NCBI GenBank assembly: GCA_014904985.1
Contig: MU128999.1
Coordinates: 111,590-175,589 of the forward strand
Direction of reading: 5' to 3'
Length of the DNA: 64,000 bases
Source: Hydnum rufescens UP504
Lineage: Eukaryota; Basidiomycota; Agaricomycetes; Cantharellales; Hydnaceae
Numbering within the stretch: position 1 is the first letter of the stretch; each line of letters opens with the position of its first letter. Below, piece after piece: positions 1 to 10,900 of this stretch. Below the pieces are notes generated by a model, which saw nothing but the letters and a program-made list of their open reading frames with translations, made no database searches and was not told the origin of the DNA. The position numbers were made by a program, and so were the translations under genes.

Positions 1-671
1 TTCAGTTTTCCCTGACATACCCCCTCCAATTGGGGCACTTCCAGAGCTCCAATCACTCCCATTTTTTGTAGGCCACAGCTGGCCACCATTTGAGGCTCAG
101 GCCCAAAATTTCAGCCCATTCTAAGCACTTTTGACATTGGTCACATGATCAAGATCCCCCCTCCCCTGCTTCACTCAGTGATCCAATCTGTATGAAAGCT
201 GTTGCCATCTGTAGTAGTAGTATGTAACAGTGTATGATTCAAATTTCAGAACATTCCATGCAATATTGATTGAGTTATTCAAGAAATATTCTAGATCTAT
301 TCAATTTGGGGGGTAGAGGTACAGTATGTAGTGAAATTTCACTACATACTGTACCTCTACCCCCAAATTGAATAGATCTAGAATATTTCTTGAATAACTC
401 AATCAATATTGCATGGAATGTTCTGAAATTTGAATCATACACTGTTACATACTACTACTACAGATGGCAACAGCTTTCATACAGATTGGATCACTGAGTG
501 AAGCAGGGGGAGGGGGGATCTTGATCATGTGACCAATGTCAAAAGTGCTTAGAATGGGCTGAAATTTTGGGCCTGAGCCTCAAATGGTGGCCAGGCTGTG
601 GCCTACAAAAAATGGGAGTGATTGGAGCTCTGGAAGTGCCCCAATTGGAGGGGTATGTCAGTGAAACTTGA
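1..671. repeat. Near-perfect palindrome (inverted repeat with no spacer)
   Basis: The two halves are reverse complements around the dyad GTGAAA/TTTCAC centred at 336/337. Arms are about 335 bp and pair almost base for base, with only a few single-base differences (for example a run of six G against five C, and a one-base indel near 80/590). Pairing fades at about 660-671 opposite the first bases of the window, so the left arm may continue outside. No ORF of note lies inside. It could be a foldback element or a fold-back assembly or cloning chimera. Confidence 0.9.
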
Positions 672-1960
672 AAATATTATGGAAACTCTCACACTGGAGT
701 CATGAATCTGAAATTTTGGGGAATGTTATGAATGTATTTGGCTGACCTAAGGGTGAATTTTCAGGGCCATTGCATGGATGGAAGGCTCTGGGGAGGAAAT
801 TATTATTTAGGGGGGAGTGCTGTGGAATAGTGCCTAGATGGAGTCCAATCAGGCTGATATTTGGTATGTATACTCCCCATATATGTATGAAACTATTGGC
901 ATTATATTAGAGCAACCTCTGCTCTACATCTTATATAATTGACTTTTGATCTTCCTCCCCCTCCCCCTGAATTTCAACCACTTCCACACATCCAATGTAT
1001 TTCATTTTTGGATATAGTCAGTGTTATAATATTCTAAGCCTATTCCACTTAGTTTGGTCCTAATGTGGAGTGTTCTACATTTATGGTAGGCTTTTGTTCC
1101 CTTTTTGCCTGAAAAGGGAGTTCAATGCCTAGAAGTAAACAAAATAAGCTGATTCTTGGCACATATTTATTTGATTACATGGTCATACTCCATGTAAAAT
1201 TTCAAGTCCATATCTTGTCTGTAGGGGGAGTAAATCAATTTTCAAGGTTGAAACCTATTTGCCTCATATCTCTGTACCTACTGCATGGATTGGGCTGAAA
1301 ATTGAATATGTTCTTCACCTGAGCAGTGTCTAATCACATGCCAAGTTTCAGAATAGTCTGCTCATTGGGTATTTTTTGGCAATTTTCACTGCCTCTGGTA
1401 TCCATTGTCCAGTTCCCTACCTTAAAGTGGGTGGATTGGGATAATTTTTGGCACATAATTAGTACATTATATTATCATACTCTGTGCAAATTTTCAAGTT
1501 CCCAGGTATTCTGTAAGGGGAGGAAATTAATTTTCAGTGTCCAAACTTGTTTTCCTCATATCTCAATACCTACTGATCGGAATTGGCTGAAATTTTAATA
1601 TGTTCTTCGCCCTAATAGTCCCCAATCATGTGCCAAATTTCAGAACGAACCGCCCAGCGGTTCAGATCCGGCAAGTTCCGCAATTTCCGGTATTCATTTT
1701 ACTGCCCCCATCTCTCCAGGCACTAGCCACTTGCTCTGGGCCTGGTTTCTTCACTCAGCCAGGGTCCTTAGGGGTCCCTCCACCCATCCCAGGCACCTCC
1801 CCCTGGTCCTGGGCCTCCATTGGGCTGGATGGCTAAATATTATTTGGATGTACTTCATCCAATTTCCGCATTTAGGCTTTTTTTAAATAAGAAACACTTT
1901 ATTATGTAACTGGATATCCAAAGTTATTATGGGATATTACCTAATGCACCTTTTCCTTGT
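672..1960. repeat. AT-rich non-coding stretch with a diverged direct repeat
   Basis: I see no gene here; the short open frames at 1,326-1,836 have no recognisable content. A block of about 200 bp at roughly 1,152-1,350 is repeated in diverged form at about 1,447-1,650. Shared landmarks in order are TTGGCACATA, CATACTC, AATTTTCAAGT, GGGGAG, CTCATATCTC, TACCTACTG, GGCTGAAA, ATATGTTCTTC, and AATCA followed by TGCCAA. The offset is about 295 bp. Text of the same style also runs through the palindrome arms, which suggests one interspersed repeat family. Confidence 0.6.
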
Positions 1961-2160
1961 CTAGACATGACTAGACATGTCTAGATGTGTCTAGACATGT
2001 CTAGATGTGTCTAGACATGACTATAGACATGACTAGACATGTCTAGACATGACATAGATATGACTAGACATGTCTAGACATGACTATAGACATGACTAGA
2101 TATGTCTAGACATGCCTAGACATGCCTAGACATCTCTAGACATCTCTAGACATGTCTAAT
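1960..2160. repeat. Minisatellite with TCTAGACATG core
   Basis: About twenty copies of a 10-bp core TCTAGACATG (variants GACTAGACATG, TCTAGATGTG, TATAGACATG) lie head to tail. The core contains the partial palindrome CTAG, so both strands read alike. The array ends in a GATCTCCCCC stretch at about 2,160. Confidence 0.9.
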
Positions 2161-2621
2161 GATCTCCCCCTGAGCAGATGCCTTTGTTCTAATTTAGACA
2201 CTAGTAGACATGCATCCACAATAGCACCATTATTATTGGATTATTATTGGATCTAGACAACATTAGACACCTATTAGTACTGCCACCAGAGGTCTTGGGC
2301 TCAAAATGTTGATTTAGACACCAGTAGACACACAGTAAGGATGATAGACACCTCTAAGGCTCCAGAAAATATCTTATTAGACATGCCTAAATTAGACCTG
2401 TAACACTCTCCAGCCAGTGAACAAACCCTCCCAGGCAGCACCTGTGGTGGGCTATTTTAGACATGTCTATATAGTGAACTTAGAAAAAAAATTCCCCAAA
2501 AATACCCCTCAGGTGTGTCTTAGACACACCTATACTCAGAACACCTCTTAGGTGGTTTGCAGATGCAAACTCAAACCACCTAAGAGGTACTATTTTGAGG
2601 GTGCATTAGGTGCAAAAAGTA
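2160..2621. repeat. Scattered TAGACA motifs and a 15-bp hairpin next to the array breakpoint
   Basis: The hexamer TAGACA recurs irregularly about a dozen times after the minisatellite, as if a longer array had decayed. At 2,544-2,558 and 2,573-2,587 two 15-bp arms (CCTCTTAGGTGGTTT and its exact complement) enclose a 14-nt loop. Directly to the right, at about 2,622, homology to the Hsp70-like genes begins inside what is an intron in the other copies. This is therefore the breakpoint that removed the 5' half of U1. Confidence 0.7.
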
Positions 2622-4962
2622 GTCTAATTATCTCTATATATCTGATCCCCTGCTTATGTGCACATGGAAAACAGGTTCAAACATTTCTTGGATCCTGTGG
2701 GTGGCTTGGGTGGCATCTCCACCAGCTTTCCCGTAAGTCTCACACACTTCGACATCAGCATCATTCACACAGTGACAATTTATATTCAGTTAGGTAAAGA
2801 GCCGATCGATGTTATAACCGACTACCTGCGCGAGGTTTGGCAGGTATGATTGTTCCTCGCTATAATCATTTTCCCTGTGCAAGGATCATCTTCCCTGTGT
2901 AGGACGCGAAACCAAGGATCCTCGAGTGTGGATATTCAAGGGAGGGCTTGCGTGCGTCATCTGGCTGCCTTGTCTCGATGCCCTTTAATGACGTAAGGTT
3001 GTAGAATCTGCTGATTTTTGGCTTTGTGAGTCTCCTAGTTTCTATGTGTCTATGAATATGGTGTGACACATTGCATCCTCAGCCATCCCGGCTACCTGGA
3101 GCGTGCGAAGCGGCGAGATGATGCAGAGCGCGGCCCATGCAGCGTGAGCACAAGCATTTATTATCAAGTCACTTCCCTTATATTCGGTGTTCAGTGGTCT
3201 GACGGCCCCCTCGGGCACCCAGGAGTATACCGGCGGCCGGGATCGGTTGCACATCATATCGTATGTCACGTCATCCCCATTAAGTATGATATGTTCATGC
3301 GGGATTTTCGGTCCTCAGTGAACCAGAAGCCGGGGCTGTGTACTGTGGCCTTTGGAAGGATCTGAATCTCAAGCCGAATCAGTCTTTCATGGTGTGCGAT
3401 GCTGGGGATGGTTCCATAGTGCGTCCATTTCCTTTTTTCTCTCTCTCGTTCCGCAATCAAGGATACTCGCGTAGGATACCGCGATTTACCAAGTTCTCGA
3501 GAATTTAACCCAGATTGCAGAACGATGGGCTTCTTCGGACGCCAGCTGCGGATCGCATTTCCTGGACCTCAATTTCCACGCTTATCTAGAAGAGTGGCAT
3601 AGAATTCGAAATATCCGATTGAGCGAGAAGAATCTAATGCATTATATGCATGCTTTCACGTATTCAGAGAAACTTGTGTTTACTGGAAAGCAGGATGGGA
3701 AAGACCTCCTTTTCGAGTGTTTCGACGTTTCCGATTATGGTAAGTCCCCATCATAGGGTTCTCAGGGCTCAATATTGAACTTCTTTCTCGATAGATCATA
3801 CTTATCTTTCCGACGACGAGTTTTTCAACGGTCAACTCGTAGTAACAGTGAGCGATCTCCGAGAGCGAGTCTTTGATCCCATTGTCAATGAGGTAGACTT
3901 CTGGAGCTAAATCCGACCGGTACCAAATTCATGTTTTCATGTTTTTAGATCCTCCACTTGCTGGAGGCCCAATTACAGAGAGTGGGCTCAGTGGACGCCC
4001 TCTTTCTCATCGGCGGATTTTGTGCGAACCAATATCTGTTCGATCGCATATGGGTACGGAGGTCCTGCCGTTTCGATTTCTGCATATTTATGTCACGTCG
4101 TGATGAATGCAGGATACATTCCACGAACGCTTGCATGATAGGATTCTGAAATCCTCGGATCCAGAGAGAGCAAAGTCCATCGGAGCCGCACAATCAGGTC
4201 TTGCGCAGAGTCTTATACACTGGCCCATTGGAGCTCCGACAATCATCGCTTCCAAGAGTTATATCATCGAGGTCGGTCCCAATCAAGGATTCGGGCCCGA
4301 AGGCAACTGGAAATTAGGAAACGCTGCTGAGATAAATGGCTACAACCTGGTTTTCAAGTATGTACTAGACTTAAATAATTGTGTCCCATCGTGGCATTGC
4401 TGATGGATTCCCTCTGCCTTCAAGAGCGCAGTATTTGGTGCTCAAGGGTGCAGTGTTGAAAAAGGGGGAACCAGTCTTGGAAGAATTCACGAAGACTTCC
4501 ACTGATCCATCGGGTAGGAACGACCCTGTCTAATATTCACTTGGGCTTGAGACGTCCGCATTCATCTCTCGGTTAGATTCCGTATTTATGGCAAGACTAT
4601 ACTCCTCAGATTCAGAAGAAATACGACCAGATATCAGCGGGGACCATCTGAAACACATCCAGGATTGGGAAATTGATCTTAGTGGTGCATCGTTGTTCAA
4701 GCAAAATGCCCAGAATTCTCCCCAGCATGGGTTCGATACAGGTGATTGTACCTGCCATAGCTCGCTTCTGTTAAGGGTCTAATTGTCTGCGTAGTTTTTG
4801 AGATTGGCATTGAAATTGAGAGCCAAGGTGAGTGGACTCCATGTGTTGGATAACATTTCTCACTTAGCTTGTTCTGTGAATGTTCCAGCGGTGCACGTAG
4901 TATGGTTTTGTGAAGGAAAAGAGCATGGGCGATCAAGACTGCCAGCTGTCCCTGGGAATTGA
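2622..4962 (+). pseudogene. U1: 5'-truncated Hsp70-like ATPase (subfamily C)
   Basis: This is the C-terminal two thirds of an HSPA12-type Hsp70-like gene. Homology to U2 and U3 starts in the intron before the exon encoding WFK-FLDP and runs to the stop at 4,960-4,962. The N-terminal domain, the linker and the phosphate-1 motif (DFGT in relatives) are absent, lost at the repeat junction on the left. The phosphate-2 motif, DAGGGT in U2 and U3, reads DAGDGS here (about 3,396-3,415), which should impair ATP handling. The adenosine-type motif (ALFLIGGFCANQYLF) at about 3,985-4,035 survives. Exon borders match U3. With no promoter or start and a damaged core motif I call it a pseudogene. It is the most diverged C copy. 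Confidence 0.8.
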
Positions 4963-5029
4963 TTTCTGCATAACTTTCTGGTGCGAACTGCAACTTTCCA
5001 GACGTACAGGCCACTTTACTTCAGGTTAT

Positions 5030-6930
5030 ATGTTCTTCACTCAGTGTATCTTCATCGTTTTGCGTTGAACAGCGATAGTGTTAGCGAGCGTGGTCCGGCA
5101 AAACAGCAGATTGAGCCCCTAGGCGCAACTCACCAGACATATTCGTTTGCCAGATACTGACTTGGCATCGTGAATGAGCTAAATTCTTCGGTACATGATA
5201 GAGATTGATTCTATCGAGTTCTAAGCCCACATATCGCTTTCGGATACCTTTGACACGAAATTCATGGATTTTCTGCAAGAAGCTGACAGAAGATGAACTG
5301 TTTGAGGATTGTCTTGGCGAGAAGTGCGCGTATGTAACCACCCAGGGTGGATGGAACATCATATTCTTACACTAATGACTTCAGGACTCGGGTTTAGAAA
5401 GATCAATGAAGGAAGTGAGTGCCAGGGGAGGAATAAAAGGAACCCGTTCAAATCATATGGTGCTGCTCATCCCCTTATAACTCCCATGTGTCGGGTTCCA
5501 TCCATGCCGCGACAAGGGTAAGGGGGGATACACCTCTCTATCTGACAACCTCTGCGGAATTTTTGTCGACTTATCGGGAAGGCACTGGGGGGTACGGCTC
5601 CCGGACTACAGAAGGCTCAGGGGGAAATGGTCAATTCAGAGAGATTAAGATATGTCAAGTCCTAGTGGACTGGTACTTTGCTATAGTCACCGCTCTACGC
5701 AGCACATCGTCTTGTCGCACCAGGAGGGCCTCCTTCTTTTGGCAACACCCTTCGGCGTCCCATTTATCAGGCTAGTCACCCACTGTTTGTTGCTCGGTAG
5801 CTGATTACGGATTGCAAATGTCAAACTTGCCCTGAAAGTGAGCCATTTCTTGAGGTCTCGCACCTGTACCTTGAGCTGCCTTGAGAGGCTCTCGAAGGAA
5901 TCCCGGGGGATAGCGAGTCGGCCCTCCTGATGCGAAAAACTCTAGCCGTGCCGTGGATCTGTTGCCATACAGTCTCGTTCAGGATCTTGTACGCCGGATG
6001 ACTGCAGGAGATGGCGACATTTCCTGGCCCCAAACAATCTATATTCAACAGGTTGGTGTTTCCCAACTAGCTAGCAGAGATCGGTGGGAAAGACGAAGGA
6101 CGGGTCGTACAAAGCACGATCACCTCGAGAAAAAAAAACGCCCACTAAACATGGCCTTGTTCCTCGCTCTTTGGGCCTAGTTTTGGCAATCATACACTTG
6201 CTGGTTCCGGCGGGTCCATGGAGCCAATATATTGGGGCACGCTGCCATCGACCTTCTTCACACATAACAGAATGTCCAGAATATCGCTGAACATTCCGAC
6301 TCGAGTGCCTTGGATACATAATAACAGTACGTCTTCCCTGCCGGAGTCATACGCCGCATGGAGGACTCGAAGAAGAGTAATGACAAACATCGGTAGGTCT
6401 TGCCAACTTGAGAATACTGGTGACGGAACACTGGGCCGGGCGCCCGCCCTCGGCAGGTCAGGGGACTGCTCAGATCGGAAAGCAGGCGAATTCGAAACAC
6501 GAAGAGGGGGACGCGTCAACACAGTCATCGATAATTTGGCCGAGCCGATTAAAATTAACCGAACCCTTCGTGTGGCGATTGATGTTTGTTTTAACATTTG
6601 GAGCAACGATAGAGTAGACGGCTCTTTCCTTAAGATGGTCCGAAAAACGCTAAGGTTGTGCAAAGACGGATGTCGGAAATTACTATGACCTCGCCTTGAG
6701 ATTTGACAGTGTCAAGATTCGCGCCCAGCCCAGTCTGCACAGGTAACAAAATAACTCGTCAGCTGAGGTAGCCTGAATATATCTATGCACGATGAGCCGT
6801 ACTCGCAGTGTCGTTGGACGGGGGTCGCGAGAAGAGTATTGCATTTCGCCGCGGTTTGTCGGGTCGTTACTTGGGTCTCGTGGGGTTTCTGACTATAGCG
6901 GATCAGTCGTTACCGACTCTGGCCCATTTG
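5030..6930. repeat. Cassette 3' flank, copy 1 (contains an NLR remnant on the minus strand)
   Basis: This non-Hsp70 sequence recurs after several cassettes: 5,030-6,930, 13,245-14,818, 20,215-21,295, 26,245-27,655 and 60,148-62,260. Landmarks in order are a TTCTTCACTCAGTGTAT block just after the gene, a block with AACTTATCGGGAAGGCACTGG-like sequence, AACAATCTATATTCAACAG, a segment encoding NACHT fragments on the minus strand, then GATCAGTCGTTACCGACTCTG. Apart from the NACHT piece I recognise no product. The copies share indels with each other rather than reading frames. Confidence 0.75.
6071..6520 (-). pseudogene. NACHT (NLR-type) ATPase remnant
   Basis: On the minus strand a frame reads PIYWLHGPAGTSK followed by CMIAK, then VGVFFSRGDRALYDPSFVFP. 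Fungal NACHT proteins typically have the Walker A form GPAGTGKS followed about 25 residues later by FFFSRGD and then LVFPT. An upstream frame carries AAYDSGRED, matching the stretch that precedes the P-loop in this family. The pieces lie in at least two frames with stops between them, and Walker A is degraded (TSKC for TGKS). Only about 150 codons of a normally 700-1,500 residue protein remain. The remnant lies antisense to the array. Confidence 0.75.
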
Positions 6931-6959
6931 TAAGTTTCTACTCGTGGTAATTCTTTTCA

Positions 6960-7685
6960 ACTACTAGTGCCTTAATGACGGACATGCCCTGGGTAGCCAT
7001 TGAGCAAGTCCCGCACACTGAGATGCAAGCGTCGGCTGAATACGTGGATGAAATTGAGACCCCAAGTTTTGTTTTGCGCTTCCGGGTCTCTTGATCGCTT
7101 ACCGACGTTTCGATGCCTGGGGTATTTTGCCACGATTCGGATTCGGTAGGTTTTCCGTGATGTGGTTGCCGATATCGATGCAGGATTTGGTATGTGTTAC
7201 ACTACGTACGAATACTCTAAATCTCCAGATTCGGATGAAGGGGTCCGGTGACGAAGGCTATTTGGAGGCTACGTGGGCGAAGGGTAATGTGGCAAACCAT
7301 TGGATTGGATCGTCGCTCGACACTTGGCATGTAAACGAACGCGTTTGGTTGCCTTCCTACACTCAACCTTGTGGTTGCACCGACCTGTTGGATCGTGATG
7401 TTCAATATCACGAACACGGGTTCGGTGGCTGGCGCCGGGGTATCGCAACTATACCTCGAGTTACCCCCGTCTGCGGAAGAGCCACCTTCTGTCCTTCGCG
7501 GGTCCGAATCCACGCACCTCATGCCAGGCGAAACCAAGTTAGTGACGACCAACCTTTCGCGATGCGATCTTTCGGTGTGGAACTCGGCACGGCAGGGGTG
7601 GAGTAAACCGCGAGGCCCGACTGGTGCCCTTGTCAGCGCCAGCAGTCGCGATTTCAGACTTAAAGGCTTTATTGCTGCGTGAGCG
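6960..7685 (+). pseudogene. GH3 beta-glucosidase C-terminal remnant (FnIII-like domain)
   Basis: The frame at 7,371-7,682 reads FNITNTGSVAGAGVSQLYL, then PPSVLRGSE, LMPGETKLV, CDLSVWN, QGWSKP and SASSRDFRLKG. These are the ordered signatures of the fibronectin-III-like tail of family 3 beta-glucosidases (NTG..AG.EV.QLY, L.PGE, DLS.W, W..P.G, G.SSRD.RL). Upstream at about 7,108-7,150 another frame gives RRFDAWGILPRFGFG, matching the FDA.GI.PRFEFG segment of these enzymes. Between them are frameshifts and stops, and the catalytic domain is missing. Similar remnants precede U3, U5 and U10 and lie next to U8. Confidence 0.8.
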
Positions 7686-7689
7686 TGAA

Positions 7690-7998
7690 GATGAACCTAC
7701 CACTCGTGGTGTAAGGGCTTATTCTTGGAGAGGATATTTTCACGTATTGTAATAATTATTGTGGACCATTGCTCCCACACGGATTGCAGCGCTGGTGGCA
7801 CAACTTGGCTTACGTAATCGAACTTGTCGCTCCAACGTCAATTATGGGAATCGAGTTTGAGCCTCAAGGATACCTCGTGTTTGGGGAACAAATCGTCTGC
7901 TTTGCTAGTATCTGTGCTTCACTTCTTTATTGTTGTGTTCCTCTGGATAGGACATCAGCCGCGCCCTTAGTGTTATTATCGTGGAGCGGGAAACCAAG
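7690..7998 (+). promoter_or_regulatory. Conserved leader upstream of U2
   Basis: About 300 bp directly upstream of the U2 start is conserved at nearly base level before U3 (15,890-16,200) and in part before U5 (28,205-28,526), U6 and U10. Landmarks are GAGCCTCAAGGATACCTCG, CTGTGCTTCACTTCTT, GCGCCCTTAGTGTTATTA and a purine-rich run into the start codon. It probably holds the promoter and 5' UTR. I see no convincing TATA box. Confidence 0.5.
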
Positions 7999-10900
7999 AT
8001 GAACGAGCGTTTGCCTCATAACCTTGGGGACCTATATGAACCTGCTGATCTTGCGAGGGGATACGCACTTGTTGATCCCCACACTTCCACGGACACCATA
8101 TTCCGTTCGAAAGTACATCTCTTTCGCTCGCATGGGTTGATAGGATCTCATCGGCTTTCATTGGCTCTTACCCTGACAGCCCCCCTCCATAAATCAGAGT
8201 TTGTCTGACAGATCGCATCGCAGCGATTCTCCCTTGCTTTCTTCGCTGTTTCGTAAACGCAACTTGTCCACGGCATCTGTGCACTCGCATTTATTTACGC
8301 ACTCCTGGCGTCGTCCTGCGACGTACAACATCGCCGATCTATCCTCATACATTACATCCACACCTCTGACTCGCATCACTCGCCTGAAGTGGTGCAAAAA
8401 TCGGCGTGGAGTTCAGCATGAGTTCGTGCTCCTGGCAGTCGAATCACCCGAGAATGGGAGCACCCTATGGCTACGTCTTGAGCGTCGAATGCACGAGCAT
8501 GCCAGCGTTCTGAAATCCGTATCCTTCCCTGTTCCTTCGGGCGACACGGTGAGCTCTCATATCCCTATGTGCATCATATCTCGGTGCCTTGACTTCTAAG
8601 CCCATGCCAATATATTAGGCAAAAATATGCAACGATGTCTCACTCCTGTTTGATCCTTCACGAAGCCCAGTTCAAGTTGAGACACAATTCACTGTCCCAC
8701 CGCTTCTGCAAAGGCTAGGTGATCTTCTATCTATCCTGAAGGAAAATTCTCCCAATTATAAGCTGCCTTCGGTACACATTCCCTGCTGTATTTCCCCAAC
8801 ATTGACTCATATGACCTCTTCTAGGAGAATTGTTACTTTTTTTGTGCAGTCATATACGAGAATCTCTTTTCCACCGGTAAAGGGATGAACGTCATTGGCA
8901 CTCCGAGCAGATTTTCTCTGTCGCGTGGAGCAGAAGCAAAGGAAAAAATCAAAAAGCTTATGGAGTCGTCAGTGTTAGTCTGTTCATCACTTTTATATTT
9001 AGACCAGGACCGATGCCACTATTGATGGTTCTCTTGTAGCCCAGAGCCTTCTAGTATCTCAAGTGTTGAGGACCGGAATCCCCTGCCGACGGAGGGGTCA
9101 TCTGTTTCCCCTCCCTCCAGGGTCATTAACTCCGGGGAAGTTGGCAGCGGGGGCATTCTTCCGGATATTCCCCCCATGTTCCCCTCCATGTTCGACAAGA
9201 TGTTGGCGCAGATAGATCTCCATCCTCTCCCTATGGGCCTCCCCTGAGAACGAGACCAGGCAAAGCCAGTCCTGCGACGTCTGGTGGAGGAGATCCTCCG
9301 TCAGAATTCCCCCAACCTCCTCCCAAAATTCGCCTAGAAGCGATGCGGCCAGACCTGAACCCCGGTCAGGGGAGAATGTGCGTGGCCGTTGATTTCGGTA
9401 CGGTGCTATCTGGGGTGGCATGTGGCCTGTCGTCGGATACTGTCGAGCAAATTCTATGGCCTGGACCGAATCGCAAGGTGCCTACCTGCCTGATTTATGA
9501 TGCTCAGGGCCGTGTTATGGCATGGGGTTATAGAGCCCGGGCGGTTGAACTTGAAAGGGGTTGGATTCGTTGCGAACTGTAGTTTGATTATTTCTACATT
9601 GTCTTATCCCCTGCTTATGTTCGCGCGCAAAATAGGTTCAAACTTTTGTTGGATCCTAATCCTAACTCTGCCTCAAATCTCATCTCCGGGATCTTTCCCG
9701 TATGTGTCACATACTTCATCAACGCCGCTCGTGCTGCTGACAATTCATACTCAGGTAGGTAAAGAACCGATCGATGTCATAACTGACTACCTGCGCGAGC
9801 TTTGGGAGGTGAGATTACTCCCCCTGTGGTCATTTTTCCGTCAGTAAGGATTATCTCCCTTGTATAGAGCGCAAAACGAAAGATCCTCGACCGTGGTTAT
9901 ACAAACAATAACCTGCGTATGTCCTCGGACTCTTGGTGCCTCTGAATGTTTTTTTAGTAACAATGTAAGGTTGTAGAATGCGCTGATATCTGGCTTTGTG
10001 AGGCTCCTGGTAACTATACCCAGATTGATATGCTTTGACACACTGCGTCTACAGCCATCCCGGCGACCTGGACCGTGCGAAATGGCGAGATGATGCGAGA
10101 CGCGGCGTACGCAGCGTGAGCATAAACACTGATTATCAAGTCATCTCGTTTATATTCTATATTCATTCTATACTCAGTGGTCTGGTGGCACCCGAGGGCT
10201 CTCAGGAATACGCAGGCGGTCGGGATCGATTGCACATCATATCGTATGTCACGCCGTGCCCATTGGGTGCAATCTCTTCATTCAGGATTTTCTGTACTTA
10301 GTGAACCGGAAGCCGGGGCCGTGCACTGTGTCCTTTGGAAAGATCTGGGGCTGAAACCGAACCAGTCGTTCATGGTGTGCGACGCTGGGGGTGGTACCAT
10401 AGTGCGTCCGTTTCCTTAGTCCTTTCTCCCATTATACAATCAAGGATACTCGTGCAGGATACGGCGATTTACCAAATTTTTAGGGAATGTAACCCAGATT
10501 GCAGAACGGTGTGCTTCTTCGGGTGCCAGCTGTGAATCACTTTTCTGGACATCAATTTTCCGGCTTTATCTGGAACAGTGGAATCAAACTCGAAACATTC
10601 CGCTGAGCCCGGAATCTAGCGCGCTATATGCATGCTTTCACGTATACACAAAAAACTTGGGTTTGATGGAAAGCAGCATAGGAGGCATCTCTATTTTGAG
10701 TGCTTCGACGTTTCCGATTATTGTAAGTCTGATTATTAATAGGATTTGCGTGGCCCGACGTTGACTTCTTTCTCGATAGACAACACTGATCTTCTGATAC
10801 GAGTTTTTCAACGGTCAACTCGGTGGTGCCAGTGAGCGATCTCCAAGAGCGAGTATTTGACCCATCGTCAATAAGGTTCGATTTTTAGCCCTAGATCCGG

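Noticed and set aside
1960..2160. CRISPR-like array
   Set aside because: Units are 10 bp with no spacers, and the genome is clearly eukaryotic.
8116..8215. Membrane segment (HWLLFLVT-like) in the N-domain
   Set aside because: It is encoded by intron 1, which is removed in phase in U2, U3 and U6.
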